This document shows, one piece after another, positions 18,730-26,794 of a stretch of DNA of 64,000 bases (position 1 is the stretch's first letter; every line of letters starts with the position of its first letter). The notes under the pieces were generated by a model. The model ran no database searches. It saw only the letters and a list, made by a program, of their open reading frames with translations, and had not been told where the DNA came from. This stretch comes from Pseudomonas sp. HAR-UPW-AIA-41 (GTDB lineage: Bacteria; Pseudomonadota; Gammaproteobacteria; Pseudomonadales; Pseudomonadaceae), in NCBI RefSeq assembly GCF_002304225.1, contig NZ_NSLB01000008.1, positions 62,001 through 126,000 of the forward strand, written 5' to 3'. A program made the position numbers and the translations under genes.

Positions 18730-19343
18730 TCAGGCTTCCAGATAACGCTGGGCCAGGCTTTCTGCCGCCGCTCTTGGCTCAGGTTTGAGGTGCGGTGCGA
18801 CCAGCATCATCACCTGATAAACCACCAGCTGGCTCTCGCCGGGCGCGCCGATGATGCGTTGGTAATCCAGTGAGAACAGCAGGGTCAGGGTGATCTGTTC
18901 GACCAGTTGGCCGAGGGCCTGTGTGTTGCTGTTGAGCTGGTTGTCGGCCTGCAGGCGGGCGAGCAGTGAGGCAAGAGTACGCTTGAGTACGTTTAGCCAC
19001 AGGCGGATGCCGTGCGCCAGCTTGGGCAGTCGCCGGCCAGGTTGGACAGGTCCTGAAAGAGGAAACGGTACTGAGCCAGGCGCTCGACGATCAGGTGCAG
19101 AAACAGCCAGTAGTCCTCGACATCCAGGCGGGCCTCGGCGGGTGGATTGAGCAGCGGCGCCAGCTCGTTGTGAAAGCGCTCGAACAGGGCAAGGATCAGC
19201 GGTTCCTTGCCGTGGAAGTGGTAGTAGAGATTGCCGGGGCTGATGCCCATCTCGGTGGCAATCTCCAGCGTGGTGACGTTGGGTTCGCCCTGCTCGTTGA
19301 ACAGCTGCAGGGCGCATTCGAGGATGCGGTCGCGTGTCTTCAT
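18730..19343 (-). pseudogene. phaD: phaD, TetR-family PHA regulator with a one-base frameshift
   Basis: The first frame begins MKTRDRILECALQLFNEQGEPN with the TetR helix-turn-helix (ISPGNLYYHFHGKE). It runs to DLSNLAG at codon 104, then goes out of frame and stops at 18993. The rest of a normal PhaD continues in the next frame from RLPKLAHGIR to LAQRYLEA and TGA at 18730. The join needs base 19032 to be read twice, equivalent to loss of one G in the plus-strand run at about 19031-19033. No slippery heptamer is present. As read, PhaD is cut to about 116 residues and loses most of its ligand-binding domain. The downstream half is intact, so the lesion is recent or a sequencing error. Intact PhaD activates pha genes in P. 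putida. Confidence 0.88.
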
Positions 19344-19417
19344 TGCTTGTTCTTATGGTGCCGCAGGAGGCCTGCACGATAACCTGTGTGGCCTCGCTGC
19401 GGAATACGGCGCAGGGA

Positions 19418-21100
19418 TTAGCGTACGTGCACGTAAGTGCCGGGCGCTTGCTCCATCGGTGGGTACTGGGCGTTGCCGAGCTGGGTATTTGTAGGTCTGG
19501 CTTCGCCGGAACGCTGCTGGATCCAGGCCAGCCATTGCGGCCACCAGCTGCCCGCGTGGCGATTGGCCTGGGACTGCCAGTCCTGCGGCTCGGTGCCCCG
19601 TGGGCCGCCTTCGAAATAGGTGGCCTTGGGATTGCCCGGTGGATTGAGGATGCTCTGGATATGCCCGCTGTTGGACAACACGAACTGCGCCTCGCCGCCC
19701 AGTAGCTGCATGGAGCGGTAGACCGCCGGCCAGGGCGTGATGTGGTCATTGATGCCGGCCACCGTGAAGCTGTCGACATTGACCTTGCGCAGATCGACAG
19801 GGGTGCCGCAAACCTCCAGGCCGCCGGCATGGTTGAGCGGGTTGTACTTGAAGATATCCAGCAGGTCGCCATGCAGGGCCGCCGGCAGGCGGGTGTTGTC
19901 GTTGTTCCAGTAGAGAATGTCGAAGGCCGGTGGCTGCTTGCCCAGCAGGTAGTTGTTGATCCAGTAGTTCCACACCAGATCGTTGGGGCGCATCCAGGCA
20001 AACACCCGGCTCATGTCGCGTCCATCCAGCACGCCGCGCTGATAGGAGCGGCGCTTGGCCGATTCCAGGGTCTGCTCATCCACCAGCAGGCTGGCCGGGG
20101 AGTCCATCTGTGCATCCAGCAGGCTGACCAGGTAGGTGCAGCTGGCAATCTTGCGCAGCTGACGCTTGGCCTGCAGGTGGCCCTGCAGTGCTGCCACGGT
20201 GAGGCCGCCGGCGCAGGCACCGACCAGGTTGACCTCCTTGCTGCCGGTGATGGCGCGGCAGGCATCGCTGGCTTCTTCGATCGCCTGTACGTAGGTTGAA
20301 AGCCCCCACTCGCGGTGCCGGGCATCCGGATTACGCCAGGAAATGGCAAAGACCTGCAGGCCGTTTTTCAGGGCGTACTGAATGAAGCTCTTTTCCGGGC
20401 TGAGGTCGAAGATATAGAACTTGTTGATCTGCGGCGGCACGATCAGTAGGGGGCGTGGGTACTGCTTTTCGCTCATCGGCTTGTACTGGATCAGCTCCAG
20501 CAGCTCGTTGCGAAACACCACATTGCCTGGTGTGCAGGCCAGATTGCGGCCGACCTCGAAGGCATGCTTGCTGACCTGGCTGGGCATGCCGTCGTTGTTC
20601 AGCCAGTCGTCGTACAGGTGCTGCAGGCCATTGAGCAGGTTCATGCCGCCGGTATTGAAGACTTCCTTGACCACCAGCGGGTTGAGCAGGGTATTGCTCG
20701 GCGCCAGGGCATCAGTCAGTACGGAGAGGATGAAGCGCGCACGGCTGCGGTCGTCGCTATCGAGATTGCTGCCATCCACCCAGGCGGCCAGCTCGTTCTG
20801 CCAGGCCAGATAGGCCTGCAGCGAACGGCGGTAAAAGGGGTTCAGGCGCCAGGAAGGGTCCTGAAAGCGCGTATCGTGCGGGTCGACGGCAAACGGGGTA
20901 TCGCCCAGCAGCACTTTGCCCAGTTGTCGACCCAGGCGAAGACTGTGACGGGCGCTGTGCAGTGGCTGGCGAACGCCCTGCAGGGCCAGCAGCTTGAGGG
21001 TCGACAGTAGGTCGCGGCGATGCAGGCCGGCCACGGCGTCGTGGGTCGTCAGGTAACTTTGCGTAGCAGCAGCTCGGGGCTCTGCTGATATGTCGTGCAT
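19418..21100 (-). CDS. phaC2: Class II PHA synthase 2
   Basis: The 560-residue synthase polymerises medium-chain (R)-3-hydroxyacyl-CoA at the granule surface. The lipase-like box VGACAGG puts the nucleophile at Cys296. The Asp is in GINDHITPW (Asp452) and the His in SNSGHIQS (His480). The conserved PPQINKFYIFDL and FAWMRPNDLVWNYWINNYLLG stretches are present. It is a paralogue of phaC1 in the same array, separated from phaZ by 192 bp. GGAG lies nine bases before the ATG. phaD follows after 74 bp on the same strand. Confidence 0.97.
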   Translation of the reverse strand: MHDISAEPRAAATQSYLTTHDAVAGLHRRDLLSTLKLLALQGVRQPLHSARHSLRLGRQLGKVLLGDTPFAVDPHDTRFQDPSWRLNPFYRRSLQAYLAWQNELAAWVDGSNLDSDDRSRARFILSVLTDALAPSNTLLNPLVVKEVFNTGGMNLLNGLQHLYDDWLNNDGMPSQVSKHAFEVGRNLACTPGNVVFRNELLELIQYKPMSEKQYPRPLLIVPPQINKFYIFDLSPEKSFIQYALKNGLQVFAISWRNPDARHREWGLSTYVQAIEEASDACRAITGSKEVNLVGACAGGLTVAALQGHLQAKRQLRKIASCTYLVSLLDAQMDSPASLLVDEQTLESAKRRSYQRGVLDGRDMSRVFAWMRPNDLVWNYWINNYLLGKQPPAFDILYWNNDNTRLPAALHGDLLDIFKYNPLNHAGGLEVCGTPVDLRKVNVDSFTVAGINDHITPWPAVYRSMQLLGGEAQFVLSNSGHIQSILNPPGNPKATYFEGGPRGTEPQDWQSQANRHAGSWWPQWLAWIQQRSGEARPTNTQLGNAQYPPMEQAPGTYVHVR

Positions 21101-21292
21101 GGGGGCAACACTCCGTTGTCAAACCGGGCAGACAGGTCGTTACAGCAAGGTTCATACCCGTCGCGCTGGAAGTGCATTCCAGACAACCGCGCGCGGGTGG
21201 CAAGGCAGGCTTAGTGTGCCGAAGCGGAGCCAGCCGGAACAGCCTGCCCAAGGATAGGGCAGGCAGGTTGGCTAGCGTAGATCAATTGACGA

Positions 21293-22150
21293 TCAGTGGT
21301 TGGGCAGGCTGTGCGGCTGAGGGTGCATTACTGCACGTTTTCGCTCTTCAGCGAGGAATTTCATGATGATCGGCGCCACGATCTCGGCGCGAGTGACCAG
21401 GAACAAGTGGCCGTCATCGATGATATGCAGTTCCGAGTTGGGAATGCGCCAGGCCAGCATGCGCATGTTGATCAGCGGAATGATCGGATCGTCATCGCCC
21501 GCCAGCACCAGGGTCGGCTGCTTGATCCGGTGCAGCCAGTGGAAGCTGGTCCAGCCGAGGCCGGCGAACAGCTGCCAGTAGTAGCCCAGCTTGCCCGAGG
21601 AGCGCACCTTGCTGGCGTGTGCCAGAGCCAGGCCTGGGTCACGGCGGAAGGCGCCGCCGTAGATATCGCCGGCAATGTGCACACCGTAGGACGGCTGGAT
21701 GTAGCGTCGCGGGCTGGCCATGCGCAGCAGCACCTTGGGTTTACCCGGCACCATCACGGCACCGGCGGCTGTGGCGGCGAGAATCAGCTTCTTGCAACGC
21801 TCCGGGTAGTCGTAGGCAAACTGCTGGGCCAGGGCCCCGCCCCAGGACACGCCGATGGCGTTGACCTGACCGTAGTCCAGGTAATCGAGCATGCGCGCGG
21901 CCAGTTTGGCCAGGCCGGGAAAGCGGAATGGCGTGGCCGGTGTCGAGGAGCCGCCGACGCCGGGAACGTCAAAGGCAATCACCTCGAGGTCCGGGTCGAG
22001 TGCCTTGACGAACGGCATGACCAGCTCCAGGTTGGCGCCGATGCCGTTGAAAATCAGCAGTGGCGTCATGCTGCCATTGCCCGGTCGAACGGCGGTGCGG
22101 ATGGTCTGATCGCCCAGTTCGATGGTGCGGAAAACAAATGGTTGCGGCAT
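21293..22150 (-). CDS. phaZ: Intracellular medium-chain PHA depolymerase
   Basis: The 285-residue alpha/beta-hydrolase releases 3-hydroxyalkanoate monomers from stored PHA. The catalytic triad is visible at Ser102 (GVSWGG elbow), Asp221 (AGDDDP) and His248 (DDGHLF). These positions agree with those reported for P. putida PhaZ. It lies between the two synthase genes, as in all medium-chain PHA pseudomonads, so synthesis and turnover are co-regulated. No strong Shine-Dalgarno is seen before the ATG, only a weak AGG. The 152-bp gap to phaC1 contains a long inverted repeat, and the 192-bp gap to phaC2 shows nothing I recognise. Confidence 0.97.
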   Translation of the reverse strand: MPQPFVFRTIELGDQTIRTAVRPGNGSMTPLLIFNGIGANLELVMPFVKALDPDLEVIAFDVPGVGGSSTPATPFRFPGLAKLAARMLDYLDYGQVNAIGVSWGGALAQQFAYDYPERCKKLILAATAAGAVMVPGKPKVLLRMASPRRYIQPSYGVHIAGDIYGGAFRRDPGLALAHASKVRSSGKLGYYWQLFAGLGWTSFHWLHRIKQPTLVLAGDDDPIIPLINMRMLAWRIPNSELHIIDDGHLFLVTRAEIVAPIIMKFLAEERKRAVMHPQPHSLPNH

Positions 22151-22231
22151 ACGCTTGGCCTATCCAGTAAATCGTGGGGTCACGATCATCCGGACCGCTT
22201 CCCGTGAACGCCGGCATCGAATCCGGCGCAG

Positions 22232-22258
22232 CACTGCCCGACCTCAGGTCGGACAGTG
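22232..22258 (-). repeat. Inverted repeat in the phaC1-phaZ gap
   Basis: On the plus strand CACTG-C-CCGACCT-C-AGGTCGG-A-CAGTG: two perfect stems of 5 and 7 bp around a single central base, with one internal mismatch. No T-run follows on the minus strand. It could attenuate read-through into phaZ, act as an mRNA processing or stability site, or bind a dimeric protein. Confidence 0.6.
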
Positions 22259-22302
22259 AGCGAGGCGGCACGTCCGGGTACCGCAGTGACCGGCACGAGT
22301 GC

Positions 22303-23979
22303 TTAGCGCTCGTGCACGTAGGTACCGGGCGCAGCTTCGCCGGCCGGGTACTTCTTGTTGCCCAGACTGCTGGGCGTTTTCTTGCTTTCGCCGGAGCGAG
22401 CGGTGATCCACTTCTGCCAGTGCAGCCACCAGGAGTCGGCATGCTTGGTGGCGCGCTCCTGCCACAGCTTCGGATCGCTGGGCATGTCCTCGCCGGTCAT
22501 GAAGCGTGCCTTGGGGTTGCCCGGCGGGTTGAGGATGCTCTGGATATGCCCGCTGTTGGACAGTACGAACTCGACCTTGCCACCGACCAGCAGGGCTGAC
22601 TTGTAGCAGGCCTCCCAGGGGGTGATGTGGTCGGTGGTGCCGGCTACGCAGTACAGGTCACAGGTGACCTTGGACAGGTCGATCGGCGTGTCGCATACCT
22701 CAAGGGCATTGGGGCGCAGCAGCGGGTTGGTTTTGAACATTTCCACCAGTTCGCCATGGAAGGCGGCCGGCAGGCGCGTGGTGTCGTTGTTCCAGTAGAG
22801 GATGTCGAACACCGGCGGCTCGTTGCCGAGGAGGTAGTTGTTGACCCAGTAGTTCCAGATCAGATCGTTCGGGCGCATCCAGGCGAACACCTTGGCCATG
22901 TCCTTGCCTTCGAGAACGCCGGACTGGTAGGAGCGGCGCTTGGCGGCTTCCAGGGTCTTCTCGTCGGCAAACAGGGCGACCTGGGTGTCCAGGGTGAAGT
23001 CGAGAACGCTGACCATCTGCGTAACCGCATTGATCTTGTTCACGCCGCTGGCGGCATAGTGCCCCAGCAGCGCGGCGGTGGTGATGCCGCCCGAGCAGGC
23101 GCCGAGCGTGTTGACGTCCGGGCTGCCGGTGATGGCGCAGACCACGTCGATGGCTTCCTTGAGCGCTTCGATGTAGGTCGACAGGCCCCACTCGCGGTGA
23201 GCCTTGGTCGGGTTGCGCCAGCTGACGATGAAAGTCTGCAGGCCGTTGCGCAGGCAGAATCGCGCCAGGCTCTTCTCCGGCGACAGGTCAAAGACGTAGA
23301 ACTTGTTGATCTGCGGCGGCACCACCAGCAGCGGTCGGCTCAGTACCTGCTCGGTGACCGGCTTGTACTGGATCAGTTCGAGCACGTCATTGCGGAACAC
23401 CACGGCGCCTTCGGTGGTGGCCAGGCTCTTGCCCACTTCGAACGCGGTCATGTCGGTCTGGCTGGGCATGCCGCCGTTGTTGACCAGATCCTTGGCCAGG
23501 TGCGACAGGCCGTCGAGCAGGCTCTTGCCGCCGGTCTCGAAGAAGCGTTTGACCGCGGCCGGGTTGGCCAGGGTGTTGGTTGGCGACATGGCTTCGGTCA
23601 TCAGGCTGATGACGAAGTGCGCGCGGCTGGTGTCCTGCTCGGACAGTGCGCTCTCTTCAATCCACTCGTGCAGTTCCTTGCGCCAGGCCAGGTAGGTCTG
23701 CATGTAGCGCTTGTACAGGGGGTTCTGGCTCCAGGCCGGGTCGGTGAAGCGACGGTCATCGCTTTCCGGTTTCAGCTCGGAGCTGCCCAGTACCACGTCC
23801 TTCAGCTGCAGGCCGAAGCGGGCGACGTGTTTGGTGCTGTGAATAGGTTGCTTTAGCGCCTGCATGAGCACCATGCGCGCCGAGGTGAGGATGTCCTTGC
23901 CGCGAAATCCGATTACCGGGTTGAGGCCAAGGGTGCTTTCAGCCGCCTGTTGTGGCAGGTCATTATTCTTGTTGGTCAT
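22303..23979 (-). CDS. phaC1: Class II PHA synthase 1
   Basis: The 558-residue synthase is the first gene of phaC1-phaZ-phaC2-phaD. The nucleophile Cys295 is in LGACSGG, Asp450 in GTTDHITPW and His478 in SNSGHIQS. The SPEKSLARFCLRNGLQTFIVSWRNP region typical of class II enzymes is intact. It prefers C6-C14 3-hydroxyacyl-CoAs made from beta-oxidation or de novo fatty acid synthesis. GGAG lies eight bases before the ATG. A close match to a sigma54 promoter sits about 135-150 bp upstream, so nitrogen-dependent control is likely. Confidence 0.97.
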   Translation of the reverse strand: MTNKNNDLPQQAAESTLGLNPVIGFRGKDILTSARMVLMQALKQPIHSTKHVARFGLQLKDVVLGSSELKPESDDRRFTDPAWSQNPLYKRYMQTYLAWRKELHEWIEESALSEQDTSRAHFVISLMTEAMSPTNTLANPAAVKRFFETGGKSLLDGLSHLAKDLVNNGGMPSQTDMTAFEVGKSLATTEGAVVFRNDVLELIQYKPVTEQVLSRPLLVVPPQINKFYVFDLSPEKSLARFCLRNGLQTFIVSWRNPTKAHREWGLSTYIEALKEAIDVVCAITGSPDVNTLGACSGGITTAALLGHYAASGVNKINAVTQMVSVLDFTLDTQVALFADEKTLEAAKRRSYQSGVLEGKDMAKVFAWMRPNDLIWNYWVNNYLLGNEPPVFDILYWNNDTTRLPAAFHGELVEMFKTNPLLRPNALEVCDTPIDLSKVTCDLYCVAGTTDHITPWEACYKSALLVGGKVEFVLSNSGHIQSILNPPGNPKARFMTGEDMPSDPKLWQERATKHADSWWLHWQKWITARSGESKKTPSSLGNKKYPAGEAAPGTYVHER

Positions 23980-24100
23980 CTACGACGCTCCATTGTCCAG
24001 AGACTGATACCGGCGTTCGACTGTGTCGCGGACACAGCGCTCAGGGACCTGGTACTGCTCGGGTTGACGTGTGACGGAGCAGGCTCCGCCTTGCGGTGGC

Positions 24101-24115
24101 ATTGGTTGTACCAAT
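24101..24115. promoter_or_regulatory. Perfect palindrome at the expected phaC1 start site
   Basis: ATTGGT-TGT-ACCAAT, a perfect 6-bp inverted repeat with a 3-base centre. It begins immediately downstream of the sigma54-like -12 element and would overlap the transcription start (about 24104, minus strand), a position suited to a repressor operator. The protein that binds it is not known from the sequence. Confidence 0.5.
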
Positions 24116-24130
24116 GCATGGAGCCTGCCA
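24115..24130 (-). promoter_or_regulatory. Sigma54-type promoter of phaC1
   Basis: Read on the minus strand TGGCAGGCTCCATGCA matches the consensus TGGCACG-N4-TTGCW at all but two positions, with the -24 GG and -12 GC correctly spaced. RpoN dependence of phaC1 has been reported in P. aeruginosa. No separate enhancer site was identified in the 140 bp upstream. Confidence 0.7.
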
Positions 24131-24269
24131 CCTTCTGGTTACCCGAGTTTTACAGTTCACGCAAGCGTTTACGCCGGTGTTTGTTTGGCGGCGAGTATTG
24201 CAAGGGACTTTAGAAAATGCGCCCTAACCTTGGGCAGGGAGGGTGCGGCAAGCAGCCGCAGGCACTGCT

Positions 24270-24644
24270 TCAGAGCATCAGCTTTACCACGGACTCGTCC
24301 GGGTGACGCGACTTGCCGGCCGCTTCCAGCTGGGCCAGGTAATCGTTCCACAGCTCTGTCTGACGGGTGGCCAGCTGGTACAGGTAGTCCCAGGTATACA
24401 GACCGCTGTCGTGGCCGTCGTCGAAGGTCAGCTTGAGCGCATAGTTGCCGGCCGGCTCTATCTTCAGCAGGGCAACGTTCTGCTTGCCGAACTGCAGGAT
24501 CGGCTGGCCATGCCCCTGCACCTCGGCTGAAGGGGAGTGCACACGCAACAGCTCGGCACTGAGTGAGTAGTGCTCACTGCCGTAGCTCAGGTCGAGGGTG
24601 CGTGAGGCCTTGTGCAGCTGGATGGCGCTGGGGATCTTGGGCAT
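24270..24644 (-). CDS. DUF971 / gamma-butyrobetaine hydroxylase N-terminal-like protein
   Basis: A 124-residue protein of the DUF971 family, a small beta-rich domain also found at the N terminus of gamma-butyrobetaine hydroxylases. The family motifs LDLSYGSEHYSLSAELLRVHSPSAEVQGHG, VALLKIEPAGNYALKLTFDDGHDSGLYTW and YLYQLA are present. Family proteins have been linked to iron-sulfur or zinc handling, but the function is unproven. The frame extends upstream to 24857 inside hslU; the ATG at 24644 (MPKIPSAIQLH) matches the family. It lies downstream of hslU, separated by a GC-rich hairpin, and is probably the third gene of the hslVU transcript. Confidence 0.9.
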   Translation of the reverse strand: MPKIPSAIQLHKASRTLDLSYGSEHYSLSAELLRVHSPSAEVQGHGQPILQFGKQNVALLKIEPAGNYALKLTFDDGHDSGLYTWDYLYQLATRQTELWNDYLAQLEAAGKSRHPDESVVKLML

Positions 24645-24651
24645 GGGCCGG

Positions 24652-24671
24652 CGGGGCGGTTGCCCGCCCCG
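24652..24671 (-). repeat. GC-rich hairpin between hslU and the DUF971 gene
   Basis: CGGGGCGG (24652-24659) and CCGCCCCG (24664-24671) are exact inverted repeats with a TTGC loop. There is no T-run. It may act as partial attenuator or RNA-processing boundary downstream of hslU. Confidence 0.5.
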
Positions 24672-24684
24672 GTCTCGCAGAAGG

Positions 24685-26022
24685 TCAGAGGATGTAACGC
24701 GACAGGTCTTCGTCCTGAGCCAGCTCGCCGAGGTGGCTGTTGACGTAGGCTGCGTCGATGCGGATCGGCGCCTCGAGGTGCTGGCTGGCCAGGTCGGCGG
24801 CGCTGAACGACACCTCTTCCAGCAGGCGCTCGAGCAGGGTGTGCAGGCGGCGGGCACCGATGTTCTCGGTCTTCTCGTTGACCTGCCAGGCGATCTGCGC
24901 CAGGCGCTGGATGCCGTCGGCGGCGAACTCGATGTTCAGCCCTTCGGTCTTCAGCAGCTCGCGGTACTGCTCGGTCAGCGCGGCGTGCGGCTCGGTGAGG
25001 ATGCGCTCGAAGTCCTGCGGCGACAGGGCCTTGAGTTCGACGCGGATCGGCAGGCGACCCTGCAGCTCGGGCACCAGATCGCTGGGCTTGGACAGGTGGA
25101 AGGCGCCGGAGGCGATGAACAGGATGTGGTCGGTCTTGACCATGCCCAGCTTGGTGTTGACCGTGCAGCCTTCGATCAGCGGCAGCAGATCGCGCTGCAC
25201 GCCCTCGCGGGACACGTCGGCGCCGCCGACATTGCCGCGCTTGGCGACCTTGTCGATCTCGTCGATGAACACGATGCCGTGTTGCTCTACGGCCTCCAGA
25301 GCCTTGGTCTTGAGTTCTTCCTCGTTGACCAGACGCGCGGCTTCCTCGTCGCGGATCAGCTTGAAGGCTTCCTTGACCTTGAGCTTGCGGCTCTTTTTCT
25401 TGCCCTTGGCCATGCCGGAGAACAGGTTCTGCAGCTGGCTGGTCATTTCCTCCATGCCCGGTGGCGACATGATTTCCACGCCCATGGGTGAGTCGGCCAC
25501 TTCGATGTCGATTTCCTTGTCGTCCAGTTGGCCTTCGCGCAGGCGCTTGCGGAACAGCTGGCGGGTGTTGCTGTCCTCACGCACCGGCTCCTCACCGAAA
25601 CCGGTGCGGGCCGGTGGCAGCAGGGCGTCGAGGATGCGCTCTTCGGCGGCGTCCTCGGCGCGGAAGCTGACTTTCTGCATTTCCTGCTCGCGCAGCATCT
25701 TCAGCGCGGCATCGGCCAGGTCGCGGATGATCGATTCGACATCACGGCCGACATAGCCGACCTCGGTGAACTTGGTGGCCTCGACCTTGAGGAACGGCGC
25801 GTTGGCCAGTTTGGCCAGGCGTCGGGCGATTTCGGTCTTGCCGACGCCGGTGGGGCCGATCATCAGAATGTTCTTCGGCGTGACTTCCTGGCGCAGCTCG
25901 GCGGGCAGCTGCATGCGCCGCCAGCGGTTGCGCAGGGCAATGGCCACGGCGCGCTTGGCGTCGTCCTGGCCGATGATGTGGCGATCCAGTTCGGAAACGA
26001 TTTCGCGGGGTGTCATGGACAT
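24685..26022 (-). CDS. hslU: HslU, ATPase subunit of the HslUV protease
   Basis: The 445-residue AAA+ unfoldase (ClpY) hexamers dock on HslV, unfold substrates and feed them to the protease. The Walker A is GPTGVGKTE (about 58-66). The Walker B VFIDEIDK with sensor residues is present, along with the family-specific I-domain insertion (about 110-240) and the C-terminal RYIL tail that activates HslV. The N terminus [29 protein letters not shown] is canonical. It starts 23 bases after the hslV stop and shares its heat-shock promoter. Confidence 0.98.
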   Translation of the reverse strand: MSMTPREIVSELDRHIIGQDDAKRAVAIALRNRWRRMQLPAELRQEVTPKNILMIGPTGVGKTEIARRLAKLANAPFLKVEATKFTEVGYVGRDVESIIRDLADAALKMLREQEMQKVSFRAEDAAEERILDALLPPARTGFGEEPVREDSNTRQLFRKRLREGQLDDKEIDIEVADSPMGVEIMSPPGMEEMTSQLQNLFSGMAKGKKKSRKLKVKEAFKLIRDEEAARLVNEEELKTKALEAVEQHGIVFIDEIDKVAKRGNVGGADVSREGVQRDLLPLIEGCTVNTKLGMVKTDHILFIASGAFHLSKPSDLVPELQGRLPIRVELKALSPQDFERILTEPHAALTEQYRELLKTEGLNIEFAADGIQRLAQIAWQVNEKTENIGARRLHTLLERLLEEVSFSAADLASQHLEAPIRIDAAYVNSHLGELAQDEDLSRYIL

Positions 26023-26045
26023 GGCGGGGCTCCGGCGGAGACGGC

Positions 26046-26582
26046 TCAGACGGCCGAATCCAGCTCCTCAAGCGTCAGATTCTGGTTGGTGAACACGCAG
26101 ATGGAGCCGGCGATGTTCAGGGCGGTTTCGGCAATCTCGCGGGCGGACAGTTCGTCGCCGCCTTTCTGCAGCAGGGCCAGGGCGGCGGCCTGGGCGAAAC
26201 CGCCGCCGGAGCCCATGGCGATCAGGCCGTGCTCGGGCTCGACCACGTCACCGTTGCCGGTGATGATCAGCGAGGCATCCTTGTTGGCCACTGCCAGCAT
26301 GGCTTCCAGCCGGCTCAGGCTACGGTCGGTGCGCCAGTCCTTGGCCAGCTCGACGGCAGCGCGCACCAGATGGCCCTGGTGTTTTTCCAGCTGCCCTTCG
26401 AAGCGCTCGAACAGGGTGAAGGCGTCTGCCGTGGCGCCGGCGAATCCGGCAATCACCTGGCCGTGATAGAGGCGGCGCACCTTTTTGGCGTTGCCTTTCA
26501 TCACGGTGTTGCCGAGGGATACCTGGCCGTCGCCGCCCATGACGACTTTGCCATGGCGCCGCACTGAAACGATGGTGGTCAA
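26046..26582 (-). CDS. hslV: HslV, proteolytic subunit of the HslUV protease
   Basis: A 178-residue threonine peptidase of the proteasome beta-subunit fold. Translation starts at TTG and reads [27 protein letters not shown]. After Met removal Thr2 becomes the catalytic N-terminal nucleophile. The conserved GFAGATADA and [14 protein letters not shown] segments are intact. The rare TTG start is supported by the family N terminus; no strong Shine-Dalgarno is visible. It is the first gene of hslV-hslU, with a clear sigma32 promoter about 50-75 bp upstream. Confidence 0.97.
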   Translation of the reverse strand: MTTIVSVRRHGKVVMGGDGQVSLGNTVMKGNAKKVRRLYHGQVIAGFAGATADAFTLFERFEGQLEKHQGHLVRAAVELAKDWRTDRSLSRLEAMLAVANKDASLIITGNGDVVEPEHGLIAMGSGGGFAQAAALALLQKGGDELSAREIAETALNIAGSICVFTNQNLTLEELDSAV

Positions 26583-26631
26583 GGGGAGAGTCTCCGCGCT
26601 ACTGGGCCGGTTGGCCCGAATAGAGACTCAG

Positions 26632-26658
26632 ATGGGGGAGGCGCCCGGGCTTTTCAAC
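26632..26658 (-). promoter_or_regulatory. Sigma32 heat-shock promoter of hslVU
   Basis: On the minus strand GTTGAAA (26652-26658) is followed after 14 bases by CCCCAT (26632-26637), close to the sigma32 consensus CTTGAAA-N13/14-CCCCAT. The start would be near 26625, giving a leader of about 43 bases to the TTG codon. Confidence 0.85.
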
Positions 26659-26677
26659 CGGGGCGCCGGAAAAACCT

Positions 26678-26688
26678 GCTCAGCGGCT
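26678..26688 (+). repeat. 11-bp direct repeat, left copy
   Basis: GCTCAGCGGCT. The identical 11-mer occurs at 27787-27797. The two copies bracket the NYN-LOTUS gene, leaving hslV with its promoter on one side and the SPOR gene on the other intact. Confidence 0.6.
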
Positions 26689-26752
26689 ATGGAAGGACTC
26701 GCTGTCTATCTGCTCAGTGCGGATGGCTGTGGGTATCGTTAATATCCTCAGC

Positions 26753-26776
26753 AAGAGGGCTGTCGGGCCCTTTTTT
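26753..26776 (+). terminator. Short intrinsic terminator upstream of the NYN-LOTUS gene
   Basis: AGGGC (26756-26760), a 6-base loop, GCCCT (26767-26771) and then TTTTT. A-T pairs extend the stem outward. It ends 19 bases before the NYN start codon, so transcripts coming from the left would be reduced and the gene may rely on its own promoter or on read-through. Confidence 0.6.
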
Positions 26777-26794
26777 ATGGAGAGGTTTGTTTGG

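Noticed and set aside
19020..19040. Programmed -1 ribosomal frameshifting in phaD
   Set aside because: No X-XXY-YYZ slippery heptamer is present at the join, and no stable downstream stem with the usual spacing is seen. A mutation or sequencing error is simpler.
18730..20001. A 423-codon minus-strand frame read as one protein
   Set aside because: Its first part is an out-of-frame reading of phaC2 and only its last 100 or so codons are real, namely the displaced second half of phaD.
26689..26794. A tRNA or att site explaining the NYN insert
   Set aside because: No cloverleaf or CCA-type end could be folded from this stretch, no integrase is nearby, and the repeats are too short for a tRNA-type att site.
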